NCBI RefSeq assembly: GCF_014803405.1
Contig: NZ_JACYFG010000009.1
Coordinates: forward strand, 62,001-126,000
Reading direction: 5' to 3'
From: Pelagicoccus enzymogenes
GTDB lineage: Bacteria; Verrucomicrobiota; Verrucomicrobiia; Opitutales; Opitutaceae
DNA length: 64,000 bases
Part shown: in pieces, positions 36,766 to 45,648 of the stretch
Numbering within the stretch: the stretch's first letter is position 1
How the letters are laid out: each line of letters starts with the position of its first letter
Translations under genes and position numbers: made by a program
The notes under the pieces: generated by a model
Database searches by the model: none
Told to the model about the DNA's origin: nothing
The model's input: only the letters and a program-made list of their open reading frames with translations

Positions 36766-36800
36766 CCTCGCCATCGTGGAGCTTGGCCGTTCCTCTCCCC

Positions 36801-36840
36801 CACAAAAAAAAAGACGCCCCACTCTCGCGAGCGGGGCGTC
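36801..36840 (-). terminator. Rho-independent terminator of ilvC
   Basis: Perfect 8-base arms GACGCCCC and GGGGCGTC; on the minus strand the stem is followed by nine T. It lies 30 bases after the ilvC stop. Confidence 0.92.
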
Positions 36841-36869
36841 CCTAAATTTCAACTACACCAGTGGAACGA

Positions 36870-38354
36870 TTAACCGCCCACCGCGATCTTCGCCATAGCA
36901 GTCATGTGACCGCGCAATACCGCGCCGATCTTCTCGACACCGTGGCTGCGGATCTTGGCGTTGGCTGCAACCAACTCTTGGTTGTCAACTGCTGTGCAGC
37001 TGGACTCGAGACCCTTGCCGATCACGTCGGTCTTGATTCCCTTCATGAAATCGCCAAGCAGAGGAATCGCGGCGTTGGAGAAGAGGTAGCAACCGTACTC
37101 GGCCGTGTCGGAGATAACCTTGTTCATCTCGTAGAGCTTCTTGCGGCCAATGGTGTTGGCGATGAGAGGCGTTTCGTGGAGGGACTCGTAGTAGGCCGAC
37201 TCTTCCTTGATGCCCGCGTTGGTCATGGACTCGAAAGCGAGCTCCACACCGGCGCGTACGAAGGCCACCATAAGGATGCCCTTGTCGAAGTACTCTTGCT
37301 CGGAAATTTCCACATCGCCAGCAGTCGACTTTTCGAATGCGGTTTCGTTGGTCGCTTCGCGCCACGCCAGCAAGTCCTTGTCGTCGTTGTCCCAGTCGGC
37401 CATCATGCCGCTGGAGAAAGCGCCGGACATGATGTCTTCCTGGTGCTTGTCAAAGAGGTCGCGCATGATGTCCTTCAGCTGCTCGGAAAGCTCGAAAGCC
37501 TTGAGCTTCGCTGGGTTGCTGAGGCGATCCATCATGTTAGTGATGCCACCGTGCTTGAGCGCTTCGCAAATCGTGTCGAAGGAGTGCTGCACGAACTTGG
37601 AAGCCCAGCCTGCTTCGATGCCTTCTTCGATCATCTTGTCGTAGGCGAGAAGAGAGCCGGCTTGGAGGAGACCGCAGAGGATGGTCTGCTCGCCCATGAG
37701 ATCGGACTTCACTTCGGCGATGAAGCTAGACTCGAGGCAGCCGGCGCGATCGCCACCTGTAGCGCAAGCGTAAGCCTTGGCGATATCCCAGCCCTTGCCT
37801 TCCGGATCGTTCTCGGTGTGAACCGCGAGAAGGGTCGGAACGCCGAAACCGCGCTTGTACTCTTCGCGCACCTCGGTGCCAGGGCTCTTGGGAGCGACCA
37901 TGATCACCGTGAGGTCGTCGCGGATCTGCATGCCTTCTTCTACGATGTTAAAGCCGTGCGAGTACGCGAGGGTCGCGCCCTTCTTCATGAGCGGCTGAAC
38001 CGCATTGATCACCGCAGTGTGCTGCTTGTCGGGAGTGAGGTTCAACACGAGGTCCGCCGAAGGAAGCATCTCTTCGTAGGTACCCACTGCGAAGCCGTTC
38101 TCGGTCGCGTTCTTCCAAGACTGGCGCTTCTCCTCGATCGCCGCCCCACGCAGCGTGTAGCTGACATCGAGACCGGAGTCACGCATGTTGAGGCCCTGGT
38201 TGAGGCCCTGAGCGCCACAGCCCACGATGACCACTTTCTTGCCCTTGAGTGCTTCGACTCCGTTAAACTCGGAGGGATTCATAAAACGGCAACGGCCGAG
38301 TTGCTCCAGCTTTTGGGCCAAAGTCAGTGTGTTGAAGTAGTTTTTTCTGCTCAT
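36870..38354 (-). CDS. ilvC: Ketol-acid reductoisomerase, class II (long form)
   Basis: 494 residues, the long class II form as in E. coli and plants (class I is about 330-350). It converts acetolactate or acetohydroxybutyrate to the dihydroxy acid with NADPH and Mg2+ in Ile/Val/Leu synthesis. The Rossmann motif is [30 protein letters not shown] follows. The two C-terminal knotted halves are visible: [17 protein letters not shown] and, in the second half, [18 protein letters not shown]. The start [20 protein letters not shown] matches the E. coli type. It is monocistronic, with its own terminator. Confidence 0.97.
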   Translation of the reverse strand: MSRKNYFNTLTLAQKLEQLGRCRFMNPSEFNGVEALKGKKVVIVGCGAQGLNQGLNMRDSGLDVSYTLRGAAIEEKRQSWKNATENGFAVGTYEEMLPSADLVLNLTPDKQHTAVINAVQPLMKKGATLAYSHGFNIVEEGMQIRDDLTVIMVAPKSPGTEVREEYKRGFGVPTLLAVHTENDPEGKGWDIAKAYACATGGDRAGCLESSFIAEVKSDLMGEQTILCGLLQAGSLLAYDKMIEEGIEAGWASKFVQHSFDTICEALKHGGITNMMDRLSNPAKLKAFELSEQLKDIMRDLFDKHQEDIMSGAFSSGMMADWDNDDKDLLAWREATNETAFEKSTAGDVEISEQEYFDKGILMVAFVRAGVELAFESMTNAGIKEESAYYESLHETPLIANTIGRKKLYEMNKVISDTAEYGCYLFSNAAIPLLGDFMKGIKTDVIGKGLESSCTAVDNQELVAANAKIRSHGVEKIGAVLRGHMTAMAKIAVGG

Positions 38355-38443
38355 GGTTAGCGTGGTCTAAAATTGGGAAAGCGGCCACTATGCCTTCCTC
38401 TCCCCTCGGGTAAAGCGCTTTTTCGCCTTCTAATATATAGTGT

Positions 38444-39181
38444 CTAGCGCGGCTTCCGAGCCACCCAAAGGCGGCAGTCTTCCGAAAATTCGCGAACCGA
38501 GGCAGACTCGCAGGCCAGTTCGCTACGCATCGCGTCCTCCAACAGCTCGAAACCCGCTTGCCGCAAGTCTTCCACCACCTCAGCTCGCAGCGGCACGTGC
38601 ATGAAAGTCGTTCCGTGCTCGGTCCGGAAATGTCGATCCCCGTAGTCGAGCAGCTGGTCGTTTTGCCTCAGGTCGTGTTCCGGGTCGTCCGCCACTGCAA
38701 ACACCTTCGAGTACAAGCGATCTTCCCGATCCAAGGTCGAAAAAATGAAACGCCCGCCCGCGCGCAACACCCGGTGGATCTCCTTCAAGGCGCGACGCCT
38801 CACCGATCGCCCCGGGATCTGCATCAATCCATTGAAAGCAAAGACCACCCCGTCAAATCGGTCCGAGGCAAAGCTGAGAGCAGTCGCATCCTCTCTCTGG
38901 AAGGAAAACGGGCACCCTAGGCACTCCGCGATATCTCTCGACTCCTGAACCATGGCCTCCGCCAAATCCGTGCCCAATACCCTCTCGAACCCCTCTTCCC
39001 AGAGGCCGATGCTCGCGCGCCCTGCTCCGCAACCAAGGTCCAGCAAACTTTCTTGCCGCAAGAAGTACTTGCTAAACAACAGCTTCTCCGATTCCCAAAG
39101 CCCAACGTTAGCCACAGCCTTCGCATAGTGTTGCACTGTGGCCGCGTCGTTGAAATAACCCCGAACTCTCTCTACATCCAT
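38444..39181 (-). CDS. Class I SAM-dependent methyltransferase (methyltransferase 11/25-like)
   Basis: 245 residues. Motif I is [20 protein letters not shown] (residues about 46-65), motif [14 protein letters not shown], motif [16 protein letters not shown] and motif [22 protein letters not shown]. The fold is typical of small-molecule methyltransferases; substrate unknown. It is divergent from rplU; the 76 bases between them hold both starts. The ATG at 39181 gives [20 protein letters not shown]. Confidence 0.84.
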   Translation of the reverse strand: MDVERVRGYFNDAATVQHYAKAVANVGLWESEKLLFSKYFLRQESLLDLGCGAGRASIGLWEEGFERVLGTDLAEAMVQESRDIAECLGCPFSFQREDATALSFASDRFDGVVFAFNGLMQIPGRSVRRRALKEIHRVLRAGGRFIFSTLDREDRLYSKVFAVADDPEHDLRQNDQLLDYGDRHFRTEHGTTFMHVPLRAEVVEDLRQAGFELLEDAMRSELACESASVREFSEDCRLWVARKPR

Positions 39182-39257
39182 TTACCAAAAATTTTCCGAT
39201 AAAAAGATTGATCATGGGCCGCAAAGCGACCTTATTACGCGGTTTCCAATTTTTCCG

Positions 39258-39572
39258 ATGAAAGCAACCATTCAAACACAGGGCAAACAGTACACCGTAA
39301 CCGAAGGCGACGTTCTTATCGTGAACCGCTACCCAGAAACGGAAGCTGGACAGAAGCTCGAAATCAACGAAGTCCTCACCGTGGGCGAAGGCGATGCTTT
39401 CAAGCTGGGCGCACCTTTCGTTAGCGGCGCAAAGGTTTCCGCAACCATCCTTGAGAACAAGCGCGGCCGCAAGATCGTGGTCTTCAAGAAGAAGAAGCGC
39501 CAAGGTTACGAGCGTCGCCGCGGACATCGCCAAGAGCTCTCCGTCATCAAGATCGACTCCATCGAGTCCTAA
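39258..39572 (+). CDS. rplU: 50S ribosomal protein L21
   Basis: 104 residues. It starts [20 protein letters not shown], the conserved L21 opening, and has KARGRK-like [16 protein letters not shown] near its C-terminal half (the family signature KRR-x(3)-GHRQ). It is followed by rpmA after 39 bases, the usual rplU-rpmA operon. A binding protein of the large subunit contacting 23S rRNA. Confidence 0.97.
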   Translation: MKATIQTQGKQYTVTEGDVLIVNRYPETEAGQKLEINEVLTVGEGDAFKLGAPFVSGAKVSATILENKRGRKIVVFKKKKRQGYERRRGHRQELSVIKIDSIES

Positions 39573-39611
39573 ACCAAAACCGATTTAGCTAGCAGATAGC
39601 ACCCTTCAGCC

Positions 39612-39854
39612 ATGGCACACAAAAAAGGACAAGGTACTTCCAAGAACGGACGCGACTCTAACCCAAAGAACCTCGGCGTTAAGAAGTTCGGCGGAGAAGA
39701 AGTAATCGCCGGCAACATCATCGTTCGCCAACGCGGCACCCGCTTCCACGCTGGCAAGAACGTTGGCATGGGACGCGACCACACGTTGTTCGCCCTCAGC
39801 GACGGCAAGGTCGTCTTCGACAAGGAACACCGCAAGGTCGCCATCGAAGCCTAA
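39612..39854 (+). CDS. rpmA: 50S ribosomal protein L27
   Basis: 80 residues: [20 protein letters not shown] at the N-terminus and [20 protein letters not shown] in the middle, both typical L27 sequences. No N-terminal extension that would need cleavage (as in Firmicutes) is present, so the Ala-His-Lys tail after Met is the mature end near the peptidyl transferase centre. It ends before a strong terminator at 39883. Confidence 0.97.
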   Translation: MAHKKGQGTSKNGRDSNPKNLGVKKFGGEEVIAGNIIVRQRGTRFHAGKNVGMGRDHTLFALSDGKVVFDKEHRKVAIEA

Positions 39855-39882
39855 GACGATTCTTAGCACACCACTTTCAAAG

Positions 39883-39912
39883 CCCTTTCCGCGAAAACGG
39901 AAAGGGTTTTTT
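39883..39912 (+). terminator. Rho-independent terminator of rplU-rpmA
   Basis: Perfect arms CCCTTTCCG and CGGAAAGGG followed by six T. It lies 29 bases after the rpmA stop. Confidence 0.92.
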
Positions 39913-39963
39913 CGTGCCCCGATGCGGCTCCCACAAGGCAGACGACACAGAGGTCGTCAAGCT

Positions 39964-39990
39964 GGAGGGACCGGTTCCACCCGGTCCGCT
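39964..39990 (+). repeat. REP-like hairpin with GGAG head
   Basis: GGAGGGACCGG-TTCCAC-CCGGTCCGC: seven perfect base pairs (GGACCGG/CCGGTCC) behind a GGAGG head. GGAG is the alternative head known for RAYT-mobilised REP elements. It is extragenic, between the rpmA terminator and the next gene. Confidence 0.4.
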
Positions 39991-40074
39991 TTGCAGGAGC
40001 TGGCCGATAGCAAAACGGAACCCCACCTCTCAACCCCTTGCAATTTCCGTCGATCCTAGGAAGCGAACACCGCC

Positions 40075-40419
40075 ATGGAAAGCGAACGACTCCGACAGCT
40101 AAAGCAGCAAAAACAACTCATTCTCGACCACCTCGACTGGATAAACCAAGAGATCGACCGGGAGTCCATCGCCACCATGCCTAGCAAAAGCCCCCGATCG
40201 AACCGTCTCGCGGAAGCGATCCCCGAAGACAGAGAAGTCGCATCCAGCTTGGAAATCGAATCGAGCCCCAGCAGCAAAGTGGCGAGCGACCTATACCAAG
40301 AACTCGGTCCCGACGCCAAGAACGCCGCCGCCGAAACCAGACGCGGTTGCCTCATCATCAGCGCCGTCGCCTTTACAGCGCTCGCTGCCCTCGGGGCCTG
40401 GGTGATTTACTACTACTGA
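40075..40419 (+). CDS. Small membrane-anchored protein of unknown function
   Basis: 114 residues. Residues 1-33 are a charged helix (ESERLRQLKQQKQLILDHLD) likely forming a coiled coil; the middle is Ser/Pro/Glu-rich and flexible; residues about 92-112 (LIISAVAFTALAALGAWVIY) are one membrane helix at the very C-terminus, with a basic RRG before it, so the bulk is probably inside the cell. No signal peptide. It is convergent with the CrtI-like gene, with only three bases between stops. No family recognised. Confidence 0.6.
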   Translation: MESERLRQLKQQKQLILDHLDWINQEIDRESIATMPSKSPRSNRLAEAIPEDREVASSLEIESSPSSKVASDLYQELGPDAKNAAAETRRGCLIISAVAFTALAALGAWVIYYY

Positions 40420-40422
40420 AGG

Positions 40423-41829
40423 CTAGCCCTTGAGCACGTGCTCGTTGGCCATGACCACGCCGCTTAACATGCTTCCCACGATCCCCAAGTAGCCTTGATC
40501 CGTGCCGCATAGAAACAGGTTGCCCCATTCGGTGCGCCCGTCCTTCACCTTGCCTGGCGAACCATAAATCGCTCCGCGAGCCCTCCGCGTGAACTTCTTG
40601 ACAGTCCTAGGCGTAAACATGTCCGTCGCCACCAAGTCTTCCGCATATTGTCGCGTCGCGACCGGCATCATCGGCAAAATCGACTGCTGAATGCGCCCAA
40701 ACCAGTCCCCCTTTGCCGCCACATACTGCTCGTCCGAATACCCGCACCAGGTATCGTGATTCGCCAGACAAGTGACGCGCACCAAGCCCTCGCCTAGAGG
40801 ACGGTCGCCATACTCGAAGTTGTTCGGCAAACAAATGACTCCACTACGCAAATCGATCGGATCCGCCGGATTGCGATAGGAAAAGGTCTCCGCGTTGTTG
40901 AAGAAAACGATGGTGTCATCGCCCCAGCCCCATGTCTCCGGCAAAGTCTCGTAGACCGCGATCGTCTCCGAAAAGGAAAGCTGCCCAGCAAGCTTGGATT
41001 GGTCCGGGACCAAAGCCTTGTCCACGAGCGCGTAAGTCTCCGGCAAGCCCGCGCACGAGAGCACTACATCCGCAGTCAGCTCAGAGCCGTTCTCCAAGAC
41101 GATTCGCGAAATCTTGCCGCCCTCGGCGATCAATTGCTTTACGCCTGTCTTCATCTTACGGATACCGCCCAACTTGCGGTAGCGATCCAGCACTACCCGT
41201 ATCAACAAGCGGATTCCCTCAGCCGGTCTCGCCAAGCCTTCGTGGAAAATCGAGCGAAACATGACCACGAACTGCCCCACGTCCATGTCGTCCTCGACAG
41301 CCGAGCCGTAGTACATGAGCGGACAAAAAAGCATCTCCTCCAGCAACGGATCCGAAATGAACTGCTTGATCCACTTGCGCGTGGACTGGTAAGGCTGACT
41401 GATCGCGGCATCGGGATAGTTCCGCACAGCCACGCTCAACCGGATGAAACCATCGACTTGCCCCGGAAAAACGCGCTCCACTTCGCTTTCCAGCAACGCC
41501 TCATCGTTACCGAAGCGCAGGTTCGCGCCCGGAAAGGCGATGCGAGACGACTTTTGCTCGATCAGGTCGAGCTCGGAGCGGTCGATACGCAGCTGACGCA
41601 AGAGCTTGTTAAAAATCGCCCTGCGCTCCTTGGCCGGCACGAAATTGGTCATGGCGTGCAAGCCGACATCATACTTGCGCCCTTCCTTGGCGTAAAAACT
41701 GTTCAAGCCTCCCGGGGCATTATGCTGCTCGAGGATGATCGCCTTCTTTCCGAAGTGGGCCGCCCGAATGCCAGCCGACAAGCCGGACATGCCAGCCCCA
41801 ATGATCGCTACGTCGTAGTGTTCAGACAT
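40423..41829 (-). CDS. CrtI/phytoene-desaturase-like FAD oxidoreductase
   Basis: 468 residues. N-terminal FAD-binding motif YDVAIIGAGMSGLSAGIRAA and, soon after, EQHNAPGGLNSFYAKEGRKY, as in phytoene desaturases and related NAD(P)/FAD amine-oxidase-like enzymes; the C-terminal FAD contact is NLFLCGTDQGYLGIVGSMLS. It is the third gene of a same-strand set after a ketosynthase and an acyl carrier protein, so its substrate may be an acyl chain on the carrier or a product of it, rather than a carotenoid (inference). An intercistronic hairpin lies before its start. The ATG at 41829 is the only reasonable start. Confidence 0.85.
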   Translation of the reverse strand: MSEHYDVAIIGAGMSGLSAGIRAAHFGKKAIILEQHNAPGGLNSFYAKEGRKYDVGLHAMTNFVPAKERRAIFNKLLRQLRIDRSELDLIEQKSSRIAFPGANLRFGNDEALLESEVERVFPGQVDGFIRLSVAVRNYPDAAISQPYQSTRKWIKQFISDPLLEEMLFCPLMYYGSAVEDDMDVGQFVVMFRSIFHEGLARPAEGIRLLIRVVLDRYRKLGGIRKMKTGVKQLIAEGGKISRIVLENGSELTADVVLSCAGLPETYALVDKALVPDQSKLAGQLSFSETIAVYETLPETWGWGDDTIVFFNNAETFSYRNPADPIDLRSGVICLPNNFEYGDRPLGEGLVRVTCLANHDTWCGYSDEQYVAAKGDWFGRIQQSILPMMPVATRQYAEDLVATDMFTPRTVKKFTRRARGAIYGSPGKVKDGRTEWGNLFLCGTDQGYLGIVGSMLSGVVMANEHVLKG

Positions 41830-41857
41830 TTAGTACTCAACTCTTGGATACAAGAAT

Positions 41858-41880
41858 GGCCCAACCGCTCCGGGTGGGCC
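41858..41880. other. Hairpin between acyl carrier protein and oxidoreductase genes
   Basis: GGCCCAACCG-CTC-CGGGTGGGCC, nine of ten pairs. No T tract follows on the minus strand, so it is more likely an mRNA stability or processing element than a terminator; it would let the small carrier protein be made in excess over the oxidoreductase. Confidence 0.45.
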
Positions 41881-41913
41881 AATTCGAAAAAATTGATCTG
41901 TCAGGCTAAACTC

Positions 41914-42168
41914 TTAGACCAATGCGTTGAACTTTGGAGTCAGGTACTCCGCGCAGCTGTCTAGGGAAGCCAGCTGAACGTAGTCGGATTCGGGCACTTC
42001 GATGCTGTGCTGTTTGCGGAGTTCCATCACGATATCGAGGAAATCCATCGAGTCGAGGTCCAGTTGCTCACGTAGGGCGACATCGCCTTTAACATCGCTA
42101 AGATCCTCGTCAGGAGCTATTTCTGCGATGATGTCGAGCACCACTTGCTTGCATTCGTCTTTGGTCAT
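41914..42168 (-). CDS. Acyl carrier protein (cassette-specific)
   Basis: 84 residues with the carrier motif LDLDSMDFLDIVMELRKQH; Ser40 is the expected phosphopantetheine site. The strict DSM/DSL motif and the four-helix pattern are intact, but the sequence around it differs from housekeeping AcpP (usually GADSLDTVELVMALE). It lies 14 bases after the ketosynthase stop and 84 before the oxidoreductase, so it likely serves this cassette. The start MTKDECKQVVLDIIAEIAPD at 42168 is the only one near. Confidence 0.9.
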   Translation of the reverse strand: MTKDECKQVVLDIIAEIAPDEDLSDVKGDVALREQLDLDSMDFLDIVMELRKQHSIEVPESDYVQLASLDSCAEYLTPKFNALV

Positions 42169-42182
42169 GTAAGTTTTCTTTG

Positions 42183-43418
42183 CTAGTTCGAAAAGCGCTT
42201 GATGATCAGCGCCGAGTTAATACCGAGCATACCAAAGGAATTATTAAGAATGGCGTCAACCCGTTTCGCTTGCTTGGCCTCGTTGAGCACCAAGCCCGGC
42301 AGGTCGCACTTGGGATCGAGGTTGTCCACGTTGATTGTGGGGTGCACCCAACCGTCCTCGAAGGACGGCAAGTTCCCCGCCAGCTCGAGCGAACCGGCTG
42401 CGCCCATGGCATGGCCAATGTAACCCTTGGTGTTGTTGACGTGGGTGTCCGGACAATCCGCAAAAACCTCGCGAACCGCTTCGCACTCTTGAATGTCGCC
42501 CAGCGGCGTGGCCGTCGCATGCGTGCTCACGATGTGTATGTCGCTCGGTTGCATGCCTGCTTTTTCCAAGGCCCCCCTCATGCATTCCGCTTGGCGTTCA
42601 GGATTCGGCAAAACGTAGTCGGTCGCGTCGGAGTTGATTTGGTAGCCCACGATTTCGCCGTAGATCTTGGCTCCGCGGGCTTGGGCATCCTCCAGACGCT
42701 CAAGCGTATACAAGGCGCCTCCCTCGGACACCACGATGCCATTGCGGTCTTTGTCGAAGGGGCGCGAAGCCTTGTTCGGGTCCTCGTGCTCTGCCAAAGC
42801 CCCCTGGCTCTTGAATCCCGCAAAAATGCCGAAGGACCGTATGCTCTCGGAAACGCCACCCGCAATCGCTAGGTCGACCTCGCCTAGCTGAAGCATTTGC
42901 ATGCCTTGGATAAGCCCGAGATTGCCCGCCGCGCAAGCGGCTCCGATCGTGTAAGCGGGACCGTGCACCTTCAGGTTTAGGGAAACTTCCCCAGCTGGGT
43001 TGTTAGAAACAGTGCGCGGATTGTGGTGGTGCGACCAAAACTTGGTGTCGTAGTCGAATTGGGAAATGTTGTAGACCTCGTTTTCCGTTTCGACATTACC
43101 ATGCTCCGTGGTTCCCACGTAAATGCCAGTGCGCTTGGAATCGAGTTCGTTGGCCTCGATACCCGCATCGGCCAGCGCTTCGCGAGCGCAGTAGATAGAA
43201 ATGCTCCCCGCCCGAGTACCAACACGCAAGTCCTTGCGGCGCTGATACTTGGTCGCTTCGAAATCGCACACGCCCGCCAAGACCTGCCCCATGTAACGCA
43301 TGTCGATCCTGCAAATGCCACCCTTGCCTTCGAGAAGGCTGCGACGAAATTCCTCAAGCGTATTGCCATTGGGAGAAGTGAGGCCAACGCCAGTGATTAC
43401 TACTCTACTAAGTGCCAT
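42183..43418 (-). CDS. Beta-ketoacyl-ACP synthase, KAS II-like (cassette-specific)
   Basis: 411 residues with the thiolase fold of condensing enzymes. Nucleophile Cys162 in YTIGAACAAGNLG, His300 in STHATATPLGD, Lys331 and His336 in NTKGYIGHAMGAAGS, and the closing NNSFGMLGINSALI: the full Cys-His-His set is present. It differs from FabF in the active-site loop (AACAAG) and in length of several loops. It begins the three-gene set ketosynthase - ACP - CrtI-like oxidoreductase. The upstream 393-base region is shared with a NarL-type regulator and contains palindromes. Product: unknown acyl or polyketide-like chain. Confidence 0.9.
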   Translation of the reverse strand: MALSRVVITGVGLTSPNGNTLEEFRRSLLEGKGGICRIDMRYMGQVLAGVCDFEATKYQRRKDLRVGTRAGSISIYCAREALADAGIEANELDSKRTGIYVGTTEHGNVETENEVYNISQFDYDTKFWSHHHNPRTVSNNPAGEVSLNLKVHGPAYTIGAACAAGNLGLIQGMQMLQLGEVDLAIAGGVSESIRSFGIFAGFKSQGALAEHEDPNKASRPFDKDRNGIVVSEGGALYTLERLEDAQARGAKIYGEIVGYQINSDATDYVLPNPERQAECMRGALEKAGMQPSDIHIVSTHATATPLGDIQECEAVREVFADCPDTHVNNTKGYIGHAMGAAGSLELAGNLPSFEDGWVHPTINVDNLDPKCDLPGLVLNEAKQAKRVDAILNNSFGMLGINSALIIKRFSN

Positions 43419-43811
43419 AGGATTGTTCGGATAGTGCTATCAAGCAGGACAAGGCATCGGGGTTAGCTATTTATGCCCTCCATTCAACACAAAATCAGAG
43501 GGGAATCTAAGCCCCCAAGCTTTTGCGAGCGATTTTCAAATAACGGCACTCGCGCCTAAGTACCCAGCAGCGCCAGCTTACCGACGCAATCCCCAGATCA
43601 GCGTCGCAAAACAAGGGGTAATCACCCCCTGTTTTAAGCAAGCATCCTTCGTAAATCGATAATAGACCGTAAAGCGGCAACAAACATGTTGCTTAGATTC
43701 AGCAGTTGATCATTAATTGTCGTTACCAAGCTGGTAGTAATACGTAAACTACCTGAATCGCCACCTAAGAAAACTTCAACAGCCAGCACCTGTATTTAGA
43801 CCGTAGACCGA
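43419..43811. promoter_or_regulatory. Divergent control region between ketosynthase and response regulator
   Basis: 393 bases without a gene. It contains AAAACAAGGGGT-AATC-ACCCCCTGTTTT (43608-43635, 11 of 12 pairs), GCAACA-AACA-TGTTGC (43677-43692, perfect), and GTAGT-AATACGTAA-ACTAC (43734-43752). Promoters for both directions are expected; the palindromes are possible sites for the NarL-type regulator coded next to them or for another repressor. Confidence 0.5.
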
Positions 43812-44447
43812 ATGAAAGTCGTACTCATCGAAGACCAAATACTCTTTAGAGAACTCACAGAATCAATCGTCCGGACCGACTTCGGGCTGGAAGTGGTCGG
43901 TCAATTCGACGACGGCGAGGAAGGCTTGCAAGCTTGCCTCGACCTGCAACCGGATCTCGTTATCCTCGACCTCAAGATCAAGAAGCTCGGCGGCCTCACC
44001 GTATTCAACCGCATCAAGGACCGCACCCCCGAATGTAAGGTCATCCTCGTTTCCGCCCACTTCACTCCGGAAATCGTCAAGAACACCGTCGAGCGCGGCG
44101 TCAACGGCCTCGTCACCAAAAACAGCTCCATCGAGAGCCTCAAGGACGCCATCGGCCAAATCCTCAAGGGTGCCGTCTACTACTCTCCCGAAGCCTACAA
44201 GCTGCTCCGCCAGCCCATCACCAACAAGGACTACAACGACAGCCTCAAGATGCTCACGCCTCGCGAGACCGACGTCCTGCAAATGGTGGGAGAGGGCTAC
44301 AGCTCCAAGGAAATCGCTCGCTCCTTCAACCTCAGCGTTCGCACTATCGACGCCCATCGTTCAAACATCATGCGCAAGCTAAACCTGCGCGGGGCGACGG
44401 ACATGACACGACTGGCAGTGAAGCTGAAGCTTGTCAGCCAAGACTAG
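43812..44447 (+). CDS. NarL/FixJ-type response regulator
   Basis: 211 residues. Receiver domain residues 1-120 with acidic pocket Glu7-Asp8, phospho-acceptor Asp53 in LVILDLKIKKL, and Lys103 in LVTKNSS. The LuxR-type helix-turn-helix is near residues 149-205: LTPRETDVLQMVGEGYSSKE then SVRTIDAHRSNIMRKLNLRG. A DNA-binding output switched by phosphorylation. No sensor kinase is adjacent, but an Hpt protein gene lies 190 bases away on the other strand, suggesting a multi-step relay. It stands alone with its own terminator. Confidence 0.92.
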   Translation: MKVVLIEDQILFRELTESIVRTDFGLEVVGQFDDGEEGLQACLDLQPDLVILDLKIKKLGGLTVFNRIKDRTPECKVILVSAHFTPEIVKNTVERGVNGLVTKNSSIESLKDAIGQILKGAVYYSPEAYKLLRQPITNKDYNDSLKMLTPRETDVLQMVGEGYSSKEIARSFNLSVRTIDAHRSNIMRKLNLRGATDMTRLAVKLKLVSQD

Positions 44448-44475
44448 GCGTTCCCCATTCAAATTTCTCGCGAAA

Positions 44476-44505
44476 AAGGCGTCCCTGCAAGGGGCGCCTT
44501 TTTTC
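44476..44505 (+). terminator. Rho-independent terminator of the response regulator gene
   Basis: AAGGCGTCCC and GGGGCGCCTT form a stem with one G-T-type pair, followed by six T with the stem's own end. It lies 29 bases after the stop. Confidence 0.85.
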
Positions 44506-44639
44506 TGGCTTGGCCAACGGCGGCGATGGAACGCCTCCTCGCTATGCGCCGCCACAAAGCCGAGCTTCAGCCGGCGTCCACGAGGCAGGATCAAATTCGA
44601 CTCAACCGCTAGCAGACTCGGCGACCCAATCGGACTCAA

Positions 44640-45011
44640 CTAGGCCTGGTTCAAAATCTGCGACACGTCCCGGATGTAAGCGTCCGACTCGTCCTCGATG
44701 CGCTCGACCAAGTCATCGACCTTCAATATCTCGCCGTCCTTGCAGAGAGATAGTGCCACCTCGGTCAAGCGAAAGAGTTTTCGAGCCCCCAAAGCCGCCG
44801 CGGAGCCTTTCATTTGGTGGACGACATCGTACACCTCTTCTTCGTTCTTTGCAGCCACCGCAGCTTCGAGCTCCTCCAGGAGCCGCGGAGTCTCCTCTAG
44901 GTAGATTTCAAACAATCGCCGCAACAGCGGACGGCCGTCCTTTTCTCTCAGCAACAGCTCATCGACCGTCGCCTTGTCGTATACAACTTCGTTAGAAACA
45001 TCTGGTAACAT
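44640..45011 (-). CDS. Hpt (histidine phosphotransfer) domain protein
   Basis: 123 residues, one helical Hpt domain. The phosphorylated residue is His65 in VVHQMKGSAAALGARKLFRL, matching the family consensus HXLKGSAAXLG. It relays phosphoryl groups between a hybrid kinase and a response regulator. Convergent with the NarL-type regulator at 43812; a functional link between the two is likely but not shown. It begins 21 bases after recR's stop would be read on the same strand (recR ends 45033 upstream), so it may be at the end of the ybaB-recR transcript. Confidence 0.9.
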   Translation of the reverse strand: MLPDVSNEVVYDKATVDELLLREKDGRPLLRRLFEIYLEETPRLLEELEAAVAAKNEEEVYDVVHQMKGSAAALGARKLFRLTEVALSLCKDGEILKVDDLVERIEDESDAYIRDVSQILNQA

Positions 45012-45032
45012 GGCTCCGCACGCTGCGCCAAC

Positions 45033-45626
45033 TCAGTAGCGTTTGCGAGCGTCAAGCGCACTTTTCAATGTTCCAGAATCTGCATACAACACGGAAGCCC
45101 CGCTCGGCAGTCCAAACCCGATTCGAGAAACCTCCACCGAATCGCTTTCCACCAATTCCGTCAGGTAATGACAAGTGGCCTCGCCTTCCACGTCGTTCGG
45201 CAGAGCGAGTATCACCTCGGTCACACCCTCGTCCTTCACCCGCTTGGCAATCCCGGACAAATTCAAGCTTTCCGGCCCCACTCCATTGATCGGCGACAGC
45301 TTCCCATGCAAAACATGATAGCGACCTCGATAGGCGCCCGACTTCTCGATCGCCATCAAGTCGCTGACGTGCTCGACCACGCAAAGCGATCCGCTCTCCT
45401 CTCGGCGCACGTCCTCGCAAATAGAACAACGCTCCTCCTCGCAAACGTTCCCGCAAGTGGAGCAGCTGCGCACGCGCTCGCTGGCGCTCAAAATCGCGTC
45501 GCTGAGTCGCTTCGCGGCTTCCGGCTTTTCTAGCAGGAGGTGGATCGCCATCCGCTCGGCGGATCGGAAGCCCACCCCCGGCAAGCGCTTGAGCTCCTTT
45601 TGCAGCGCTTCGAATGCGGGAGTCAT
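45033..45626 (-). CDS. recR: Recombination mediator protein RecR
   Basis: 197 residues. N-terminal helix-hairpin-helix (LPGVGFRSAERMAIHLLLEK), four-Cys zinc motif (CSTCGNVCEEERCSIC), Toprim domain (LCVVEHVSDLMAIEKSGAYR) and the conserved YHVLHGKLSPINGVGPE. RecR forms a ring that with RecO (and RecF) loads RecA at single-stranded gaps. ybaB lies 22 bases upstream on the same strand, a very common pair. Confidence 0.96.
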   Translation of the reverse strand: MTPAFEALQKELKRLPGVGFRSAERMAIHLLLEKPEAAKRLSDAILSASERVRSCSTCGNVCEEERCSICEDVRREESGSLCVVEHVSDLMAIEKSGAYRGRYHVLHGKLSPINGVGPESLNLSGIAKRVKDEGVTEVILALPNDVEGEATCHYLTELVESDSVEVSRIGFGLPSGASVLYADSGTLKSALDARKRY

Positions 45627-45648
45627 ATCGGCAGTAACGAAAAAACAA

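Noticed and set aside
36655-36852. 65-codon minus-strand frame between cydA and ilvC
   Set aside because: It is made of the REPIN-like unit and the ilvC terminator.
36861-38360. 499-codon plus-strand open frame opposite ilvC
   Set aside because: It mirrors ilvC on the other strand; ilvC has clear family motifs and a terminator on the minus strand. The plus frame has no family features.
40999-41964. 321-codon plus-strand frame opposite the CrtI-like gene
   Set aside because: Antisense shadow; it crosses the gap into the acyl carrier protein gene with no motif.
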